Positions 31,025 to 40,773 of a stretch of DNA of 64,000 nt are shown in pieces. The notes beneath the pieces are model-generated. The model was not told the origin of the DNA and did not search any database. It worked only from the letters and a program-made list of their open reading frames with translations. This DNA comes from Phytoseiulus persimilis (lineage: Eukaryota > Arthropoda > Arachnida > Mesostigmata > Phytoseiidae). The stretch covers positions 35,973,250-36,037,249 of the forward strand of contig CM075103.1 of the NCBI GenBank assembly GCA_037576195.1, written 5' to 3'. The translations under genes were made by a program, and so were the position numbers. The number at the start of each line of letters is the position of its first letter. The first letter of the stretch is position 1.

Positions 31025-32260
31025 GCCTCGTTATGTTCCGGACGTGATTGTTTCCGATCCTGTTTCCTGTTGTACACGTCCGCTCCTTCTGTTGCTCGTC
31101 CTTTGCCTATTGTCATTGGTTGGGAATGTGGCAATGTTGGCCTGGATCACTGAGCGTTAGTATCGTCGATATTTTGATGCATATATATTTTTATGCCTTT
31201 CTGATGTTCGATATATCGACCATATTTGCAGATCCTACTTATCCTCATGGTGATGGCGTATCGTCAGCTCATCTGTTGAAGGAACTCGGGTCTGCTCCAA
31301 CGAATCTGTCCGTTTTGCTTTTTCCGGATGGATCTTGTTTGTGTTCGTTGGCGGCGGCGAGCGTTGATGTTTATAATGGCAGGGCTGTGGAGAACATCAC
31401 ACGGCCCCCCATTTCGAGGAATGTTTCGATTGGATTGTCGGCGTCCGGGGCAATTGAACTGGATGCTTCTGGGGAAACCACTCCAGAACATCCCCGCACA
31501 AACGAACGCTTCTGTTGATGTTACGGAAACGACTTCCTCTCCTTCGCCGATTTTGTTGAATGCTGATGGCGCGTGGACGTCTGCTTCGGATCACTCTCTC
31601 CCCGTCGGTGGCGGAACACGTGTTGTAGAGCAGTCTGTAACGGTTCCGCAGTCGGCCGATCCAGCTTTGATTTCGATTTCGGCTAGTGATCGTGTTGTTC
31701 CCATCGCAGTGCCTGCTTCTAATAGATCGATCGAGGTTCCAATCGTCGTGAATCAGGCAGGCAATTCTGTTGAGCGTCGTCTTGAGGATTCGCTAATTGA
31801 CAACACTCGCTCGACTACAATTCGACCGGAGTCGGAGATTTCAACAATAATCGCCGACGTCATCCACCCGCATCGTTCTTCAACACAAGAAGTTACTGCT
31901 GCACAATCGGAGAGACCCAATGATTGTTTCGACTATGCTCAAGATCAAAGAGCTGATGAAAGATCTGAAGAATCGTCCACACAAAATACTACTATAGACC
32001 AAACAAATTTGTGTGCTGGCATAGATCTCATAATCTCTCCGTATGTGTTTCTACTGCAGACTTTATCTGCCTGATACAGCCTACTCGATATGACTCCAGC
32101 GGTCGACCCAATCCTCTTAGGGTCTCTGAGTCGCTGAAAGTAGCAAAGCTATCTGAGTCAGATCGAGCGTCTTTTGAGAAGCTGTACGGGACGATACCGA
32201 GGTGCAGAAATTTTTCTTGGTACATTGGAATATTTCTCTGATTGATTCTAAATAAATCTT
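31025..32260 (+). other. Unrecognised plus-strand ORFs, Ser/Thr-rich
   Basis: Two overlapping plus-strand frames (31048-31518 and 31328-32074) followed by a third (32011-32241). The first starts with hydrophobic stretches (WQCWPGSLSVSIVDILMHIY). The second is rich in Ser, Thr, Val and Asn with possible N-glycosylation sites (NASVDVTETTSS, STQNTTIDQTN). An AATAAA follows at 32251. Composition would suit a secreted or membrane protein, but the frames need shifts to join and I recognise no family. Confidence 0.3.
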
Positions 32261-32339
32261 CAATTGTACTTATCATGCATCCTCTCTTTTATCGTGGTAT
32301 ATCGTCCTGTGTTTCTGCATACATTTTATGCTCCGTATG

Positions 32340-33468
32340 CTTTAAGAAATTGTGATTTCTTGTCCCTATAAAATGGCCTGACTCTTCTCCATTGTGTGCC
32401 GAGTCGTTTCTCTCTCAGCCAAACAAAGAAGTTCGTCAAACGAAAGAAAAAAAAAAACTCTCTCATCCGAAAAATTGAATGTAGGTTTTGTCCGACCTGT
32501 TTTTCTCTTTGTCATATGGGCAAGTTCTCTGGTTCTGAATTGGTCCCTTTACACACACAGATGCATTCCGGAGATCACGATGCGTCCCTCGAGAGTTCGC
32601 TGTCGTCGATTGCCGACGACCCGCATACGTACCGACGCTGCACAATTGCGGTGGCATCCGGAGGTTGAGAAAAACCTCTGGTCGCTATCGGCGCTGCCAT
32701 CGCAGCTCTCTGTACGTTGTATGTGACGATCCCCGGCGTTGCATTTGAGGTCGCGCAACGCGCGGACCCCGTTTGCCGATCCCTGTATATACGAAGTCAC
32801 CCGTCCTCTCCCACCGGCCCTGCACACCATCAGGGGGTCCGGTGGTGACGACGGGGTGTGGGGACATCATCATCCTCCGACATTTTCATCACATCATAAA
32901 CCGAAGGACGCTCCATTGATATTCACACCTCATATTTCATTTGTCGCTCATATTCAAAATTCAAAATTTGTGTGGATGGTTATCAGAATGTATGTGTGGT
33001 GCGACCAAATTCAAATTCTAATCTCAAAATCATCACAGCTCATCGATTCATCATTAACATGGACGTTTGTTCTCACACAGTTCTGGTAACTGATGTGTGT
33101 GAAAATAAACGAAAACTCATAAGTCATCCTGAGAGAACGTGTCGTCGATTTTCTCGTTTGTGTACTCTCAGATCTAGATGCCATCCGATGCTCGGATGAT
33201 GCTGCAGTTATTTTGGAGCTTTGAAGCGGTACAGCCATTCGGATTCCTAAGTGGTTTCGAGTTGCTTGTTAGTGATTGATTTCTTCGGCTAAACATTCTT
33301 TAGTGAGCATCTGGGGTCAAGCTATCCCTGTTTCGTAGCTTTCCCTCTCTCGGATCCTTCCCCTCGCTTTGTGGGTTCGGGTCATCGCCTTAAAAGATGT
33401 TTCCGACGTTTCGGAGTTCACAACGCTTTTTGTGTGCCATCTCAGTGACTCTCAACTTCATCTACAAA
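32340..33468 (+). other. TATA-like site and short C2H2-like ORF
   Basis: CCCTATAAAATGG at about 32366 is a good TATA box. About 40 bp downstream a frame opens (32396-32668) with a Lys-rich start and IECRFCPTCFSLCHMGKF then LHTQMHSG, which resembles one degenerate C2H2 zinc finger (CxxC and HxxxH). The rest is AT-rich and featureless. Function is unknown. Confidence 0.3.
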
Positions 33469-34051
33469 CATGTCCGCGATCCGGCCCGATGCATGCCCGT
33501 GTTGCGGGTACAAAGGGCCCGTCCCCAGTGACCAGACAAACGGTCACCTGGGATGATGTCGACGATCCCAGCTGTGACATGGCTCGTGGAAATCGCTGCC
33601 ACGGATCTGCTACTGCTCGGTTGCAGATTGCTGGTGTGAACACCAGCACTCGTTGCTCAGGTTCAACCACCTGGGCCGAGACTTCGAGGGACTGCGGTTC
33701 CTCGACATTCTGCAGATGCCGAGCAGCGTTCGCTCGGCCGTGGAGAGCGCCAAGGTCCATCTCCATCTGGATCGCTTTCCAGCTCCGTCGAGGCGCGGAT
33801 TCGACGAGTTCAACAGTCTGATCCGCGACACCTTCGGCGATCACGAGCGCCGCATCCCAGCCTCGTTGATCGTCGCCGAGTGGGAGGCGAGGACCCCAGA
33901 ATACCGGGGTCGCCTGGAAGATCTGGCGGCGAACCGCGTCATCGTGGAGGAGGTGAAGAAGATCCGCACCCTACCTCTACGCAAATCCGGATCTCTGGCC
34001 GAGAGGCCTAACGGAAAATGCCTTCACGAGCTGGTTCAACTCCGGCTGTGA
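33469..34051 (+). pseudogene. Unrecognised protein with Cys-rich start
   Basis: Begins MSAIRPDACPCCGYKGPVPS. Stops interrupt it near 33560 and 33577, then it is open from about 33580 to the TGA at 34049-34051. That part includes CEHQHSLLRFNHLGRDFEGL, VRSAVESAKVHLHLDRFPAP and HERRIPASLIVAEWEARTPE. An AATAAA lies about 20 bp after the stop. It is charged and probably helical, with CPCCG and the CxC/H cluster possibly binding zinc. I do not recognise the family. It sits just beyond the 3' end of the opposite-strand copia element. Confidence 0.35.
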
Positions 34052-34217
34052 TTTTATCATTCCTCCTTGTTAATAAATTGTTATATGTATCTCATGTGAT
34101 TCTTCTCTGAGTTAGTCTGGCAGGTATGTTACTTACTCATCTCATGTTTCTCTTTTTCTCTACGTGAGCCTGACTATTTACTTTGCTGACTAGTCAGTCT
34201 TCTCTCGCCTTCAAAGC
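34052..34217. other. Gap between the plus-strand ORF and the copia 3' ORF
   Basis: AT-rich; no LTR matching the copia 5' LTR start could be found here. Confidence 0.4.
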
Positions 34218-34592
34218 TTATTCTGAAGGGGGAGACTGCTGTCGCTCGATCCCGCTGCCGGAGGCTTCGTCAATGCTTTGGACGGTTGTTCTGTACGGCA
34301 TGGTCGGATCGTCTACTATAGAAGTGTCCACTGGCTCGTAAGACAAACGAGCTCTGAACTTTAGTAGTTTGAGCATCACAATTCCCGAAAGCGTACTGAG
34401 TGACACTACCCCTTGAATGGCGGATAGGTACTTCCAGAAATTGCAGTTCGGTGTTTGTGGAATTGGTGGACATGGCTTAACAGTCGGCTTTGGTGGCAGA
34501 GTTCGATTGCGATACTCGGGCCACAGTCTGAGTCCTCCTGAGGTTGGAGAAGACTCTTTGACAGGGAGCGTATTCACTGGTGTGTAGTTCAC
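34218..34592 (-). CDS. Extra ORF 3' of copia pol, possible env-like
   Basis: A minus-strand frame open for about 124 codons, starting about 160 bp beyond the copia pol stop. It has a Pro-rich segment (NRTLPPKPTVKPCPPIPQTP), then FWKYLSAIQGVVSLSTLSGI and VMLKLLKF, a possible single transmembrane helix followed by a basic stop-transfer-like patch, then an acidic Ser-rich tail. Membrane-protein-like ORFs after pol occur in some copia-group elements (Sirevirus type). The evidence here is position plus one hydrophobic stretch. No ATG is obvious, so a splice would be needed. Confidence 0.35.
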   Translation of the reverse strand: MNYTPVNTLPVKESSPTSGGLRLWPEYRNRTLPPKPTVKPCPPIPQTPNCNFWKYLSAIQGVVSLSTLSGIVMLKLLKFRARLSYEPVDTSIVDDPTMPYRTTVQSIDEASGSGIERQQSPPSE

Positions 34593-34749
34593 ACAATGCT
34601 AGTGGTGTACAAAATGAGAATCTACCAGAATCCAGTTTAACTAACATACATGGAGAGTTTTCGTGTTATGCATTTGGTCGCAGTCTGAGTAGCTAAAATT
34701 GGTTAGAGGGGGATTATGAATATTGTTACTGCTACGAATACCTGCTGCA

Positions 34750-35499
34750 TTACTGACGCCATCTCTCAAGTCCTGACAGTTCTCTCTGATTGAGGAATAC
34801 TGACTTTACACAGGGCTTGGTTAAGTAGTCCGCTCTTTGATTGGCGCTTCCAACGTGCTCGATCCCAATTTCTTGATTCGAGTAGAGCTGTCGAATGTAA
34901 TGAAATCTGAGTTCCATATGCTTAGCTCTACGATAGTGTCTGGCATTCTTGAGCAATTGAATGGCTGACATCGAATCTATCTGGATGATCGGCTTTTCTG
35001 GGATACCCAATTCTCCCAGAAGGTTGCGAAGCCAGAGCGCTGACTTGATGCATTCTGTAGATGCCACGAACTCTGATTCCATGGAGGAAAGCGAAATGTT
35101 CGCTTGTTTTTTGTGGAGCTCCAAATAATTGGGCCCCCCTGTCTGAGTATCAGACATCCTGAAGTAGACTTGCGATCCTCAATGGATCCAGCGAGTCTGA
35201 ATCGCTGAAGTACAGCGTGCCTTGGGTGTCATCACTTCTGTACGTGATGCCCAGATCTGAGGTTGTCTTCAAGTATCTCAGAACTCTCAAGCCAGCCTGG
35301 AAATGCTGAGGAGTTGATTTGTCCATATATCTTGATAGGTAGGAAGTGACAAAAGAAATGTCAACTCTCTCGTACCGCAAGCCAAATATAGGAGAGCTCC
35401 TATCAGAGAACGATATTCGGTATTAGAGCACGGACCGTTGGTCTCGATAGAGTATATCGAATTGTCACATGGGGTGACTGCTCCTTTTGAATCTGACAC
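34750..35499 (-). pseudogene. Copia RNase H and RT C-terminus
   Basis: Three minus-strand pieces: ALLYLACGTRELTFLLSLP, then SYLSRYMDKSTPQHFQAGLR and VLRYLKTTSDLGITYRS, then the RNase H with ISLSSMESEFVASTECIKSA and AKHMELRFHYIRQL. These follow the copia RT in the usual order. Frameshifts near 35380 and 35155 separate them. Translation ends LSGLERWRQ-stop at 34750. Confidence 0.88.
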
Positions 35500-36788
35500 C
35501 GAATCTCTGTACCAACTCGTCCACGAATTTCTTTTGATGAATGGACCGAGAAGTCGCTGCCTCTTTCGATCTGAAGACCTAGAAAGTATCTAAGACCAGA
35601 AGTAGTGATCTCGAATTCTTTCCTGAGGGAAGTTATGAATTCCTCCGCCTGTCTTTCAGTCTTCGTTGCAAGTATGGCATCATCGACCCATATGCACAAG
35701 AGCATGCGATTTTCTCCATTCTTGAAGAAGATACAGCTGTCAGTTTTGCTCTGTTGAAGTCCTCTGGACAGAAGGATCTTCGTTAGCTTATCAAAGAAAT
35801 TTCGGCTTGACTGCTTGAGGCCATATATGCTTCTCAGTAGTTTCAATACCTTGGCCTGTACTCCTCTTACGCCTTCAGGCACCTCAAGATAGAGGTCTTC
35901 CTCGAGTTCTGCTTGAAGAAAAGCTGCGCGTACATCAAACTGATTTAGGAAAAGTTTTTCCTGCGCTGCTAGACTGAGGATCGTTCTGATTCCTTCAGCT
36001 CGGGATACGGGGCTGTATATCTTGTCTGCAAAGAAGTCTATTTCTTTCTTCTGCGAATATCCCTTCGCAACTACTCGAGCCTTGTAACGTCCTGTGCCAT
36101 CTGGGTTAGCCTTGTACTTGAATACCCATTTGGAGCCAATGGCCTTACGTCCAGGTGGTAGTGTTGCGGGAGTCCACACCTTCATGTCAGCCATTGCCTG
36201 AAGTTCTTCTTCAACGGCCTTCGTCCAGTGGACGCGATCGGGGCTTGCCATTGCTTCTTGATAAGTCATTGGCGTTTGGCTTTTTGGCTGAACGGTGTCG
36301 GCTGCTGCCCTTTCCTTTTTTTTCGATATCCCACTAAGATGGTTGAGGTCAGCCACAATCTGCAGTCTTTCCGTACGTTTCTTGTTCGCCTTGGGATTAA
36401 TGCGTACGAAACCTTCTTCGTCGCTTTCGTAATCGCTTGAGGCGCTTTCGTACATGGGTGCTGCTGGCTTTGGTGATTTTATTCTTGAACCTGTGACCTC
36501 CGTATCGTGATTGGCTTCTTTCGCAATGTGCGCTGCTTCCGCAGTATTTTCCGAAGCACTTGTTTTTCCACTTGCCTTGGTTCTGCCAGAACCTTGCCTT
36601 TTAGTGGAAGCGATCTTCGCGAATGTTACGTCCTTCGATCGCATGATAATTCGTTTCTCTGGGATGTAGACACGAAATCCAAGATCGTAGTCTAGGTACC
36701 CAACGAATATCCCCGCGATTCCGCGGTCATCCAGCTTCCCATTTGGGTTTTTGTTGTGTACGTAGCACGGTGTGCCAAATGCGTACAT
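35403..36788 (-). pseudogene. Copia reverse transcriptase
   Basis: 461 open codons. The N-terminal end is the integrase tail (GIFVGYLDYDLGFRVYIPEK). The RT follows: WTKAVEEELQAMADMKVWTP, GSKWVFKYKANPDGTGRYKA, FLNQFDVRAAFLQAELEED, SIYGLKQSSRNFFDKLTKIL and LLCIWVDDAILATK. The VDD active site is intact. The last ~40 residues are frameshifted relative to the conserved continuation. This is the best-preserved part of the element. Confidence 0.93.
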
Positions 36789-37866
36789 TCTGCTGGTGAA
36801 TGCTTTCGCCTGTATATCATCTCGAAAGGCGACTGTAGAGTCTTTTCATTTATCAGTACTTGGTTCAAAACTTGAACACAGAAAAGGATCGCCTGGTCCC
36901 AAAGGAACTTCTTATTTTCGAGGCCTGCTCCGATCAACACTGATCGAGCTAGATTCACGAGAGTTCTGTTTCCTCTCTCTGCTTTTCCTGTCAAACGGGG
37001 TTGTCCTGGAGGGGCGAACGTTTGTTCTGCTCCGATCCTTTCCAGGATCTTCTTAACCTTTTGGTTTCTGAACTCCGTTCCGTTGTCACTGTGCAACCTC
37101 TGAATGTTTTCGCCAACTACGTTTCTGAACCATTTTACGTAGGAGGCAACGTATCGATAAGTGTCGCTCTTTTTCTGGAGAAACTCGACCTTTCGATAGC
37201 TGGTTGCTTCGTCAGTGAATAGAAGGAAATGCTTTGCTTTTTCTATTGACTCTACATTAGGCGAACAAAGGTCTGCCGTTATGATGCCCGGCCCGGCTTC
37301 TGAGCTTTCGCCTGATCAGGGCGGCTCCTGTACGTGATTCGGGTGAGCTTCCCCTTCAGACAGGCGTCACATTGGTCTAGATCATCAATGTACTTGATAC
37401 CCTGCTGGTTCAAATATTTAATCACGTACTGCCTATTAACATGGGCGAACTTTTCATGCAGGCTTCTAAGGCTCTGCGTCTGTGCACTCATCGTCTTTTC
37501 TGAGCCAATGGCGCTCATCACTTGGCTTTCAGACGGAATATCATGATTCATGTCGTCAAGATCGCTGTCTGCGTCTTGGTCTACGGATTCTTGATCGCTT
37601 GCCTGATCTTGTAGTAATCCGATCTCCGAGTCCATTCTTAATCTGTAGAGGCCTTCTATCTTGGGTACTCGGATCCTCATATCGTTTCTCGAAATTATGA
37701 GGTGATTCCTTTTGAACGTCACTTCGAAATCATCATCTGTCAATTGACTCACAGAGAGGAGATTCTTTCGAACTGAGGGGACAAGTAAAACATTTTTAAG
37801 CTCTAAAGCCATTCGCTGCTTAGACTCTCCGACAGTCAGCTCGGCTGTGCCAGAAGCGCGTGACAC
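36692..37866 (-). pseudogene. Copia GAG-pre-integrase and integrase
   Basis: The ORF at 37279-37866 has the protease tail (LKNVLLVPSVRKNLLSVSQL) and the GAG-pre-integrase zinc motif (LHEKFAHVNRQYVIKYLN with CDACLKGK). The integrase core spans a frameshift near 37270: first Asp in ITADLCSPN, second in RLHSDNGTEFRN, Glu in PGQPRLTGKAERGNRTLVN. The catalytic triad is therefore present. Confidence 0.9.
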
Positions 37867-38853
37867 GCAGTTTCTGGTTGCTTGCTAAGGTGACGGCGCG
37901 CATGTCGGTTTGTTGGTCAAAGCTAGTGAACCACTTTCTTGAACTACTGCAATGGTGCGACGCGCCGGAATCTACGAGGAACTCATCGGTTTCGCTCGTG
38001 TCATACTTGACGTGAGCTAGGAGTGCGACGGCAGTGCTTGCTCGAGCATGCGATCTGTGCTGTCCGCTTCCTCCTTGATAACCTTGATCTCGCCGAGGGC
38101 GGGGGTACACTGGGACTTGAAATGTCCTGTTGCACCGCAGTTGTAACACTTTACTTGTCTTCTGTTTGGTCTATTACTGTGGTGGCGTGAACGGTTCTGT
38201 TGACCATAGCCACTGCTGCTGGATCCTTGTGAATGATGGCTGGGGGCATTTCTTCGATGAGAACGATTTTGGAATCTACGTTTTGGTGCAAACCTGCGAC
38301 CAACTCTCATCTGAGAAAGCATAGCAGTCGCCTGATCCAATTCCTTGGGTCTTTGGCGAATTGCTTCATTCTTGATAATTTCCATCAGACTGGAGACATC
38401 CCTATCGCCTTCTGGTCGGGCTGAGAAAGCCATACGAAGGGGTTCCCAGCTATGTGGCAGAGCATTGAGCAGTTGTTCAACCTGAACCTTCTGATCGATC
38501 TCAATTCCAGAATCCGTGAGTTCGGCTTGAAGATCGCGGAACCTATCCAGGTTCTGGTCAGCAGTCTTGCTCTTATTGAACTTGAACTGCATCAATTTCG
38601 CGATCGCCGAACCTTGCCGCAGAGCGGCTCGGACTCCAAACTTGCTTGCGATCTGGGACCAGATATCCGCTGCTCTGACATCCTGAGTTTGTCCGTAAAA
38701 CATTTGGACAATCAGTTTGTCGTTGATCGAAGAGAACAATTGAAGTCTTGCTTTTCGATTTGCTCTATCATACCGAACCTTGACTTTCTTTTGATCATCA
38801 TTAAGCTCGGTAGCTGGTTCGGTTGGGATTGGTTCAACTAGGTCTCCTTTCAC
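37820..38853 (-). pseudogene. gag: Copia Gag and protease
   Basis: Gag (38017-38853) reads VWEVVKGDL in the upstream stretch, then ALRQGSAIAKLMQFKFNKSK, LLNALPHSWEPLRMAFSA, and one CCHC knuckle CYNCGATGHFKSQC. The protease follows in another frame with DEFLVDSGASHHCSSSRK, whose DSGA active site is intact. The true Gag N-terminus lies upstream (ATG near 39060, MADDDYQYDLAAQEDE) and is broken by stops and a frameshift at about 38870-38990. Confidence 0.9.
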
Positions 38854-39160
38854 GACTTCCCAAACATCTACGGTTTGTTGTAGGAAAGATGGGCATTAAG
38901 GATTTCCAACTCAAATAGTTTTGACCAAACAGACCTAGGGTCACTGGGCATGGGGCAAGCCTGGTATAGTTCGAGTCGGACGGGGCTCTGAATCGTCCTT
39001 CTTTAGCGCGGCAGGTTCATCTTCCTGCGCAGCCAGATCGTATTGGTAGTCGTCGTCTGCCATGGCCCTAGGTAGGTCGCTCCAAGTGGGACCGATGTCA
39101 AAAGGAAGTATTTGCACTTATACTTACTCTCAGGTACTCTGGAGTATCGTGCTGATAACG

Positions 39161-39600
39161 TGTCGAAGATTCCGTGCACTTTAAACTTAATCTGAATGAT
39201 GAGAGCCTCTGGTTCCGAATACTCGAAGAGTCGTAGCACCGTTCTTCAGAAAGCGGACTGAGAACTGTACGACGACTACAGCGATAGATGGAATACGATG
39301 TTTATTGAAGAAAAAGAAGCTGCTTATATATCCTATGGATCGGGGTTACATGAGAGGGTAACTATAGACGTGCGCTTCCGTCAGGGACGCCATACCATGG
39401 CCATCGGCTCGTCAGCCGATGCCGCTGTATGCTTGGCCGTCTGAGCGAAATATTAACATTATTGGATAAGCGGGCTCCATTCGCTGGGTCCAAACGCTGG
39501 CCGAGATAACTTCAATCGGTTCTGTGGCTTATGACCGGCTTACTTTTAGGCGTCGAATGTGACTCCGGCGAGTCCGATCCGATAAAATCAGACATTTCTC
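39161..39600 (-). repeat. 5' LTR of the copia element
   Basis: On the minus strand the LTR ends TTCGACA and is followed by CGTTATCAGCACGATAC, which resembles the TTATCAGCACGA primer-site context of copia elements. Inside it are TATATAAGC (about 39322-39330) and, ~25 bp further, TTCAATAAAC as polyadenylation signal. The outer end was not located. Confidence 0.55.
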
Positions 39601-40155
39601 TGATCACTTCGAAGACGACCTCGGAGAGAATTTTCAATCATATCTACCCAAACTGAAAAAAATGACCGCTCCAGAATCTCGTATCGATCACTTCGCGATT
39701 TCCAAAAGAAGAATCCCAGAATCCAAAGGTACGGCCAAAACAAAGTCAAGCTCAAGAATTCCCAAAAATGTTACACTGTAGTTGTTGGTTGGGTGTCTCT
39801 GGCTAGTTTTCCCCACAGAACTGAGTAAGATATACTTTCAACATTCGATGGACCTCACTTGATGGACCACGATCACGCCCGGAACCTGCGAACTCGAGGC
39901 GATCATTCTCATGCTCAGATCCCATCTCTCATGAGGAGCCCTCACAAGGTGAAAGAGCGCACACCCTGTCTCCTCAGGACGCGTATCTACAACGAGACCA
40001 TCCTCAACAAGGGGAGCCCGAGAGAGGTCACCCACAGCAGCTCAAAGCACCTGATAATTCGAACCCGATTCAAGAATTCCTCGACTTTCACCAACAGTAC
40101 TGTAACGAAGCTCACTCCGGCGCCTTTGCTGTGTACACCGCCAGTACAACGGGAC
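39601..40155. other. No recognisable gene
   Basis: A plus-strand frame (39859-40179) runs into the ULP1-like sequence but shows no domain. It may hold the poorly conserved N-terminal part of that protease. Confidence 0.4.
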
Positions 40156-40773
40156 CCCCGATATCTGAGGAAATGTTAAGGACCATTGAGAGAGCGTTCA
40201 GGAAGCATGAGGATGCGGTTCTTGTGAAGGTGTCAAAGCTGTCCGTGTACCAGTCTGATTTGCGAAACACTTATCGGCGCCAATTGGCTTAACGGTACCA
40301 TCATAAATGTTTATCTGAATCTGATCGCCGAGCGCAGTCTGAACCACCTCGACTTGCCAAAGGTTTACGTCTTCAGCACATTCCTCCTGAAGGTGCTCGA
40401 CCCCATAAATTATGCTGATGTCAAGCGGTGGACGCGAGGAGAAGATATTTTCTCATACGATATTATATTTCTTCCCGTAAACCAGAACAACCAGTGGTCC
40501 ATGACAATGGTGGACTTGCAGATTCGAGAAATCAGGCACATGGACTCGATTGCTAATCACAGCCAGGAATGCCAGCGAAAAGTGTTACCTTACTTGTCTC
40601 TCGAACACGAAGACAGAAAAAAACTTTCACTCGACCTCAAATCATGGAATTTGACGAACACCCCAGATCTCCCACGCCAGCGGAACGGGAATGACTGTGG
40701 GGTGTTCGCTCTAAAGTACGCTGATTTCGGAGCCCAAGACGTGAAAATCGATTTCAGTCAGAAAGACATGCAC
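40156..40773 (+). pseudogene. ULP1/SENP-type SUMO protease copy, damaged
   Basis: Peptidase family C48 domain, which removes or matures SUMO. In order: PPISEEMLRTIERAFRKHED, a frameshift near 40260, GANWLNGTIINVYLNLIAER, PKVYVFSTFLLKVL, VKRWTRGEDIFSYDIIFLPV, NNQWSMTMVDLQIREIRHMD, and QRNGNDCGVFALKYADF. Substrate-groove residues (NWLN), the catalytic Asp (HMDS), the oxyanion Gln and Cys (NDCGVF) are present. The catalytic His before Trp is Gln (NNQW, 40492-40494), so activity should be lost. It has no introns over ~600 bp, which suggests a retrocopy. Its 3' end runs straight into the TIR element at 40774. Confidence 0.82.

Larger units (their letters stand above)
34218..39600 (-). mobile_element. 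Ty1/copia LTR retrotransposon
   Basis: Minus-strand element in the copia order: LTR, gag, protease, integrase, RT, RNase H. The 5' LTR ends near 39161; no matching 3' LTR was found, so the left end is set at the extra ORF and is uncertain. Coding regions are long but carry about six frameshifts. Confidence 0.85.

Noticed and set aside
31040..34217. 3' LTR of the copia element
   Set aside because: No match to the 5' LTR edge (TGTCGAAGATTCC) was found in this region.
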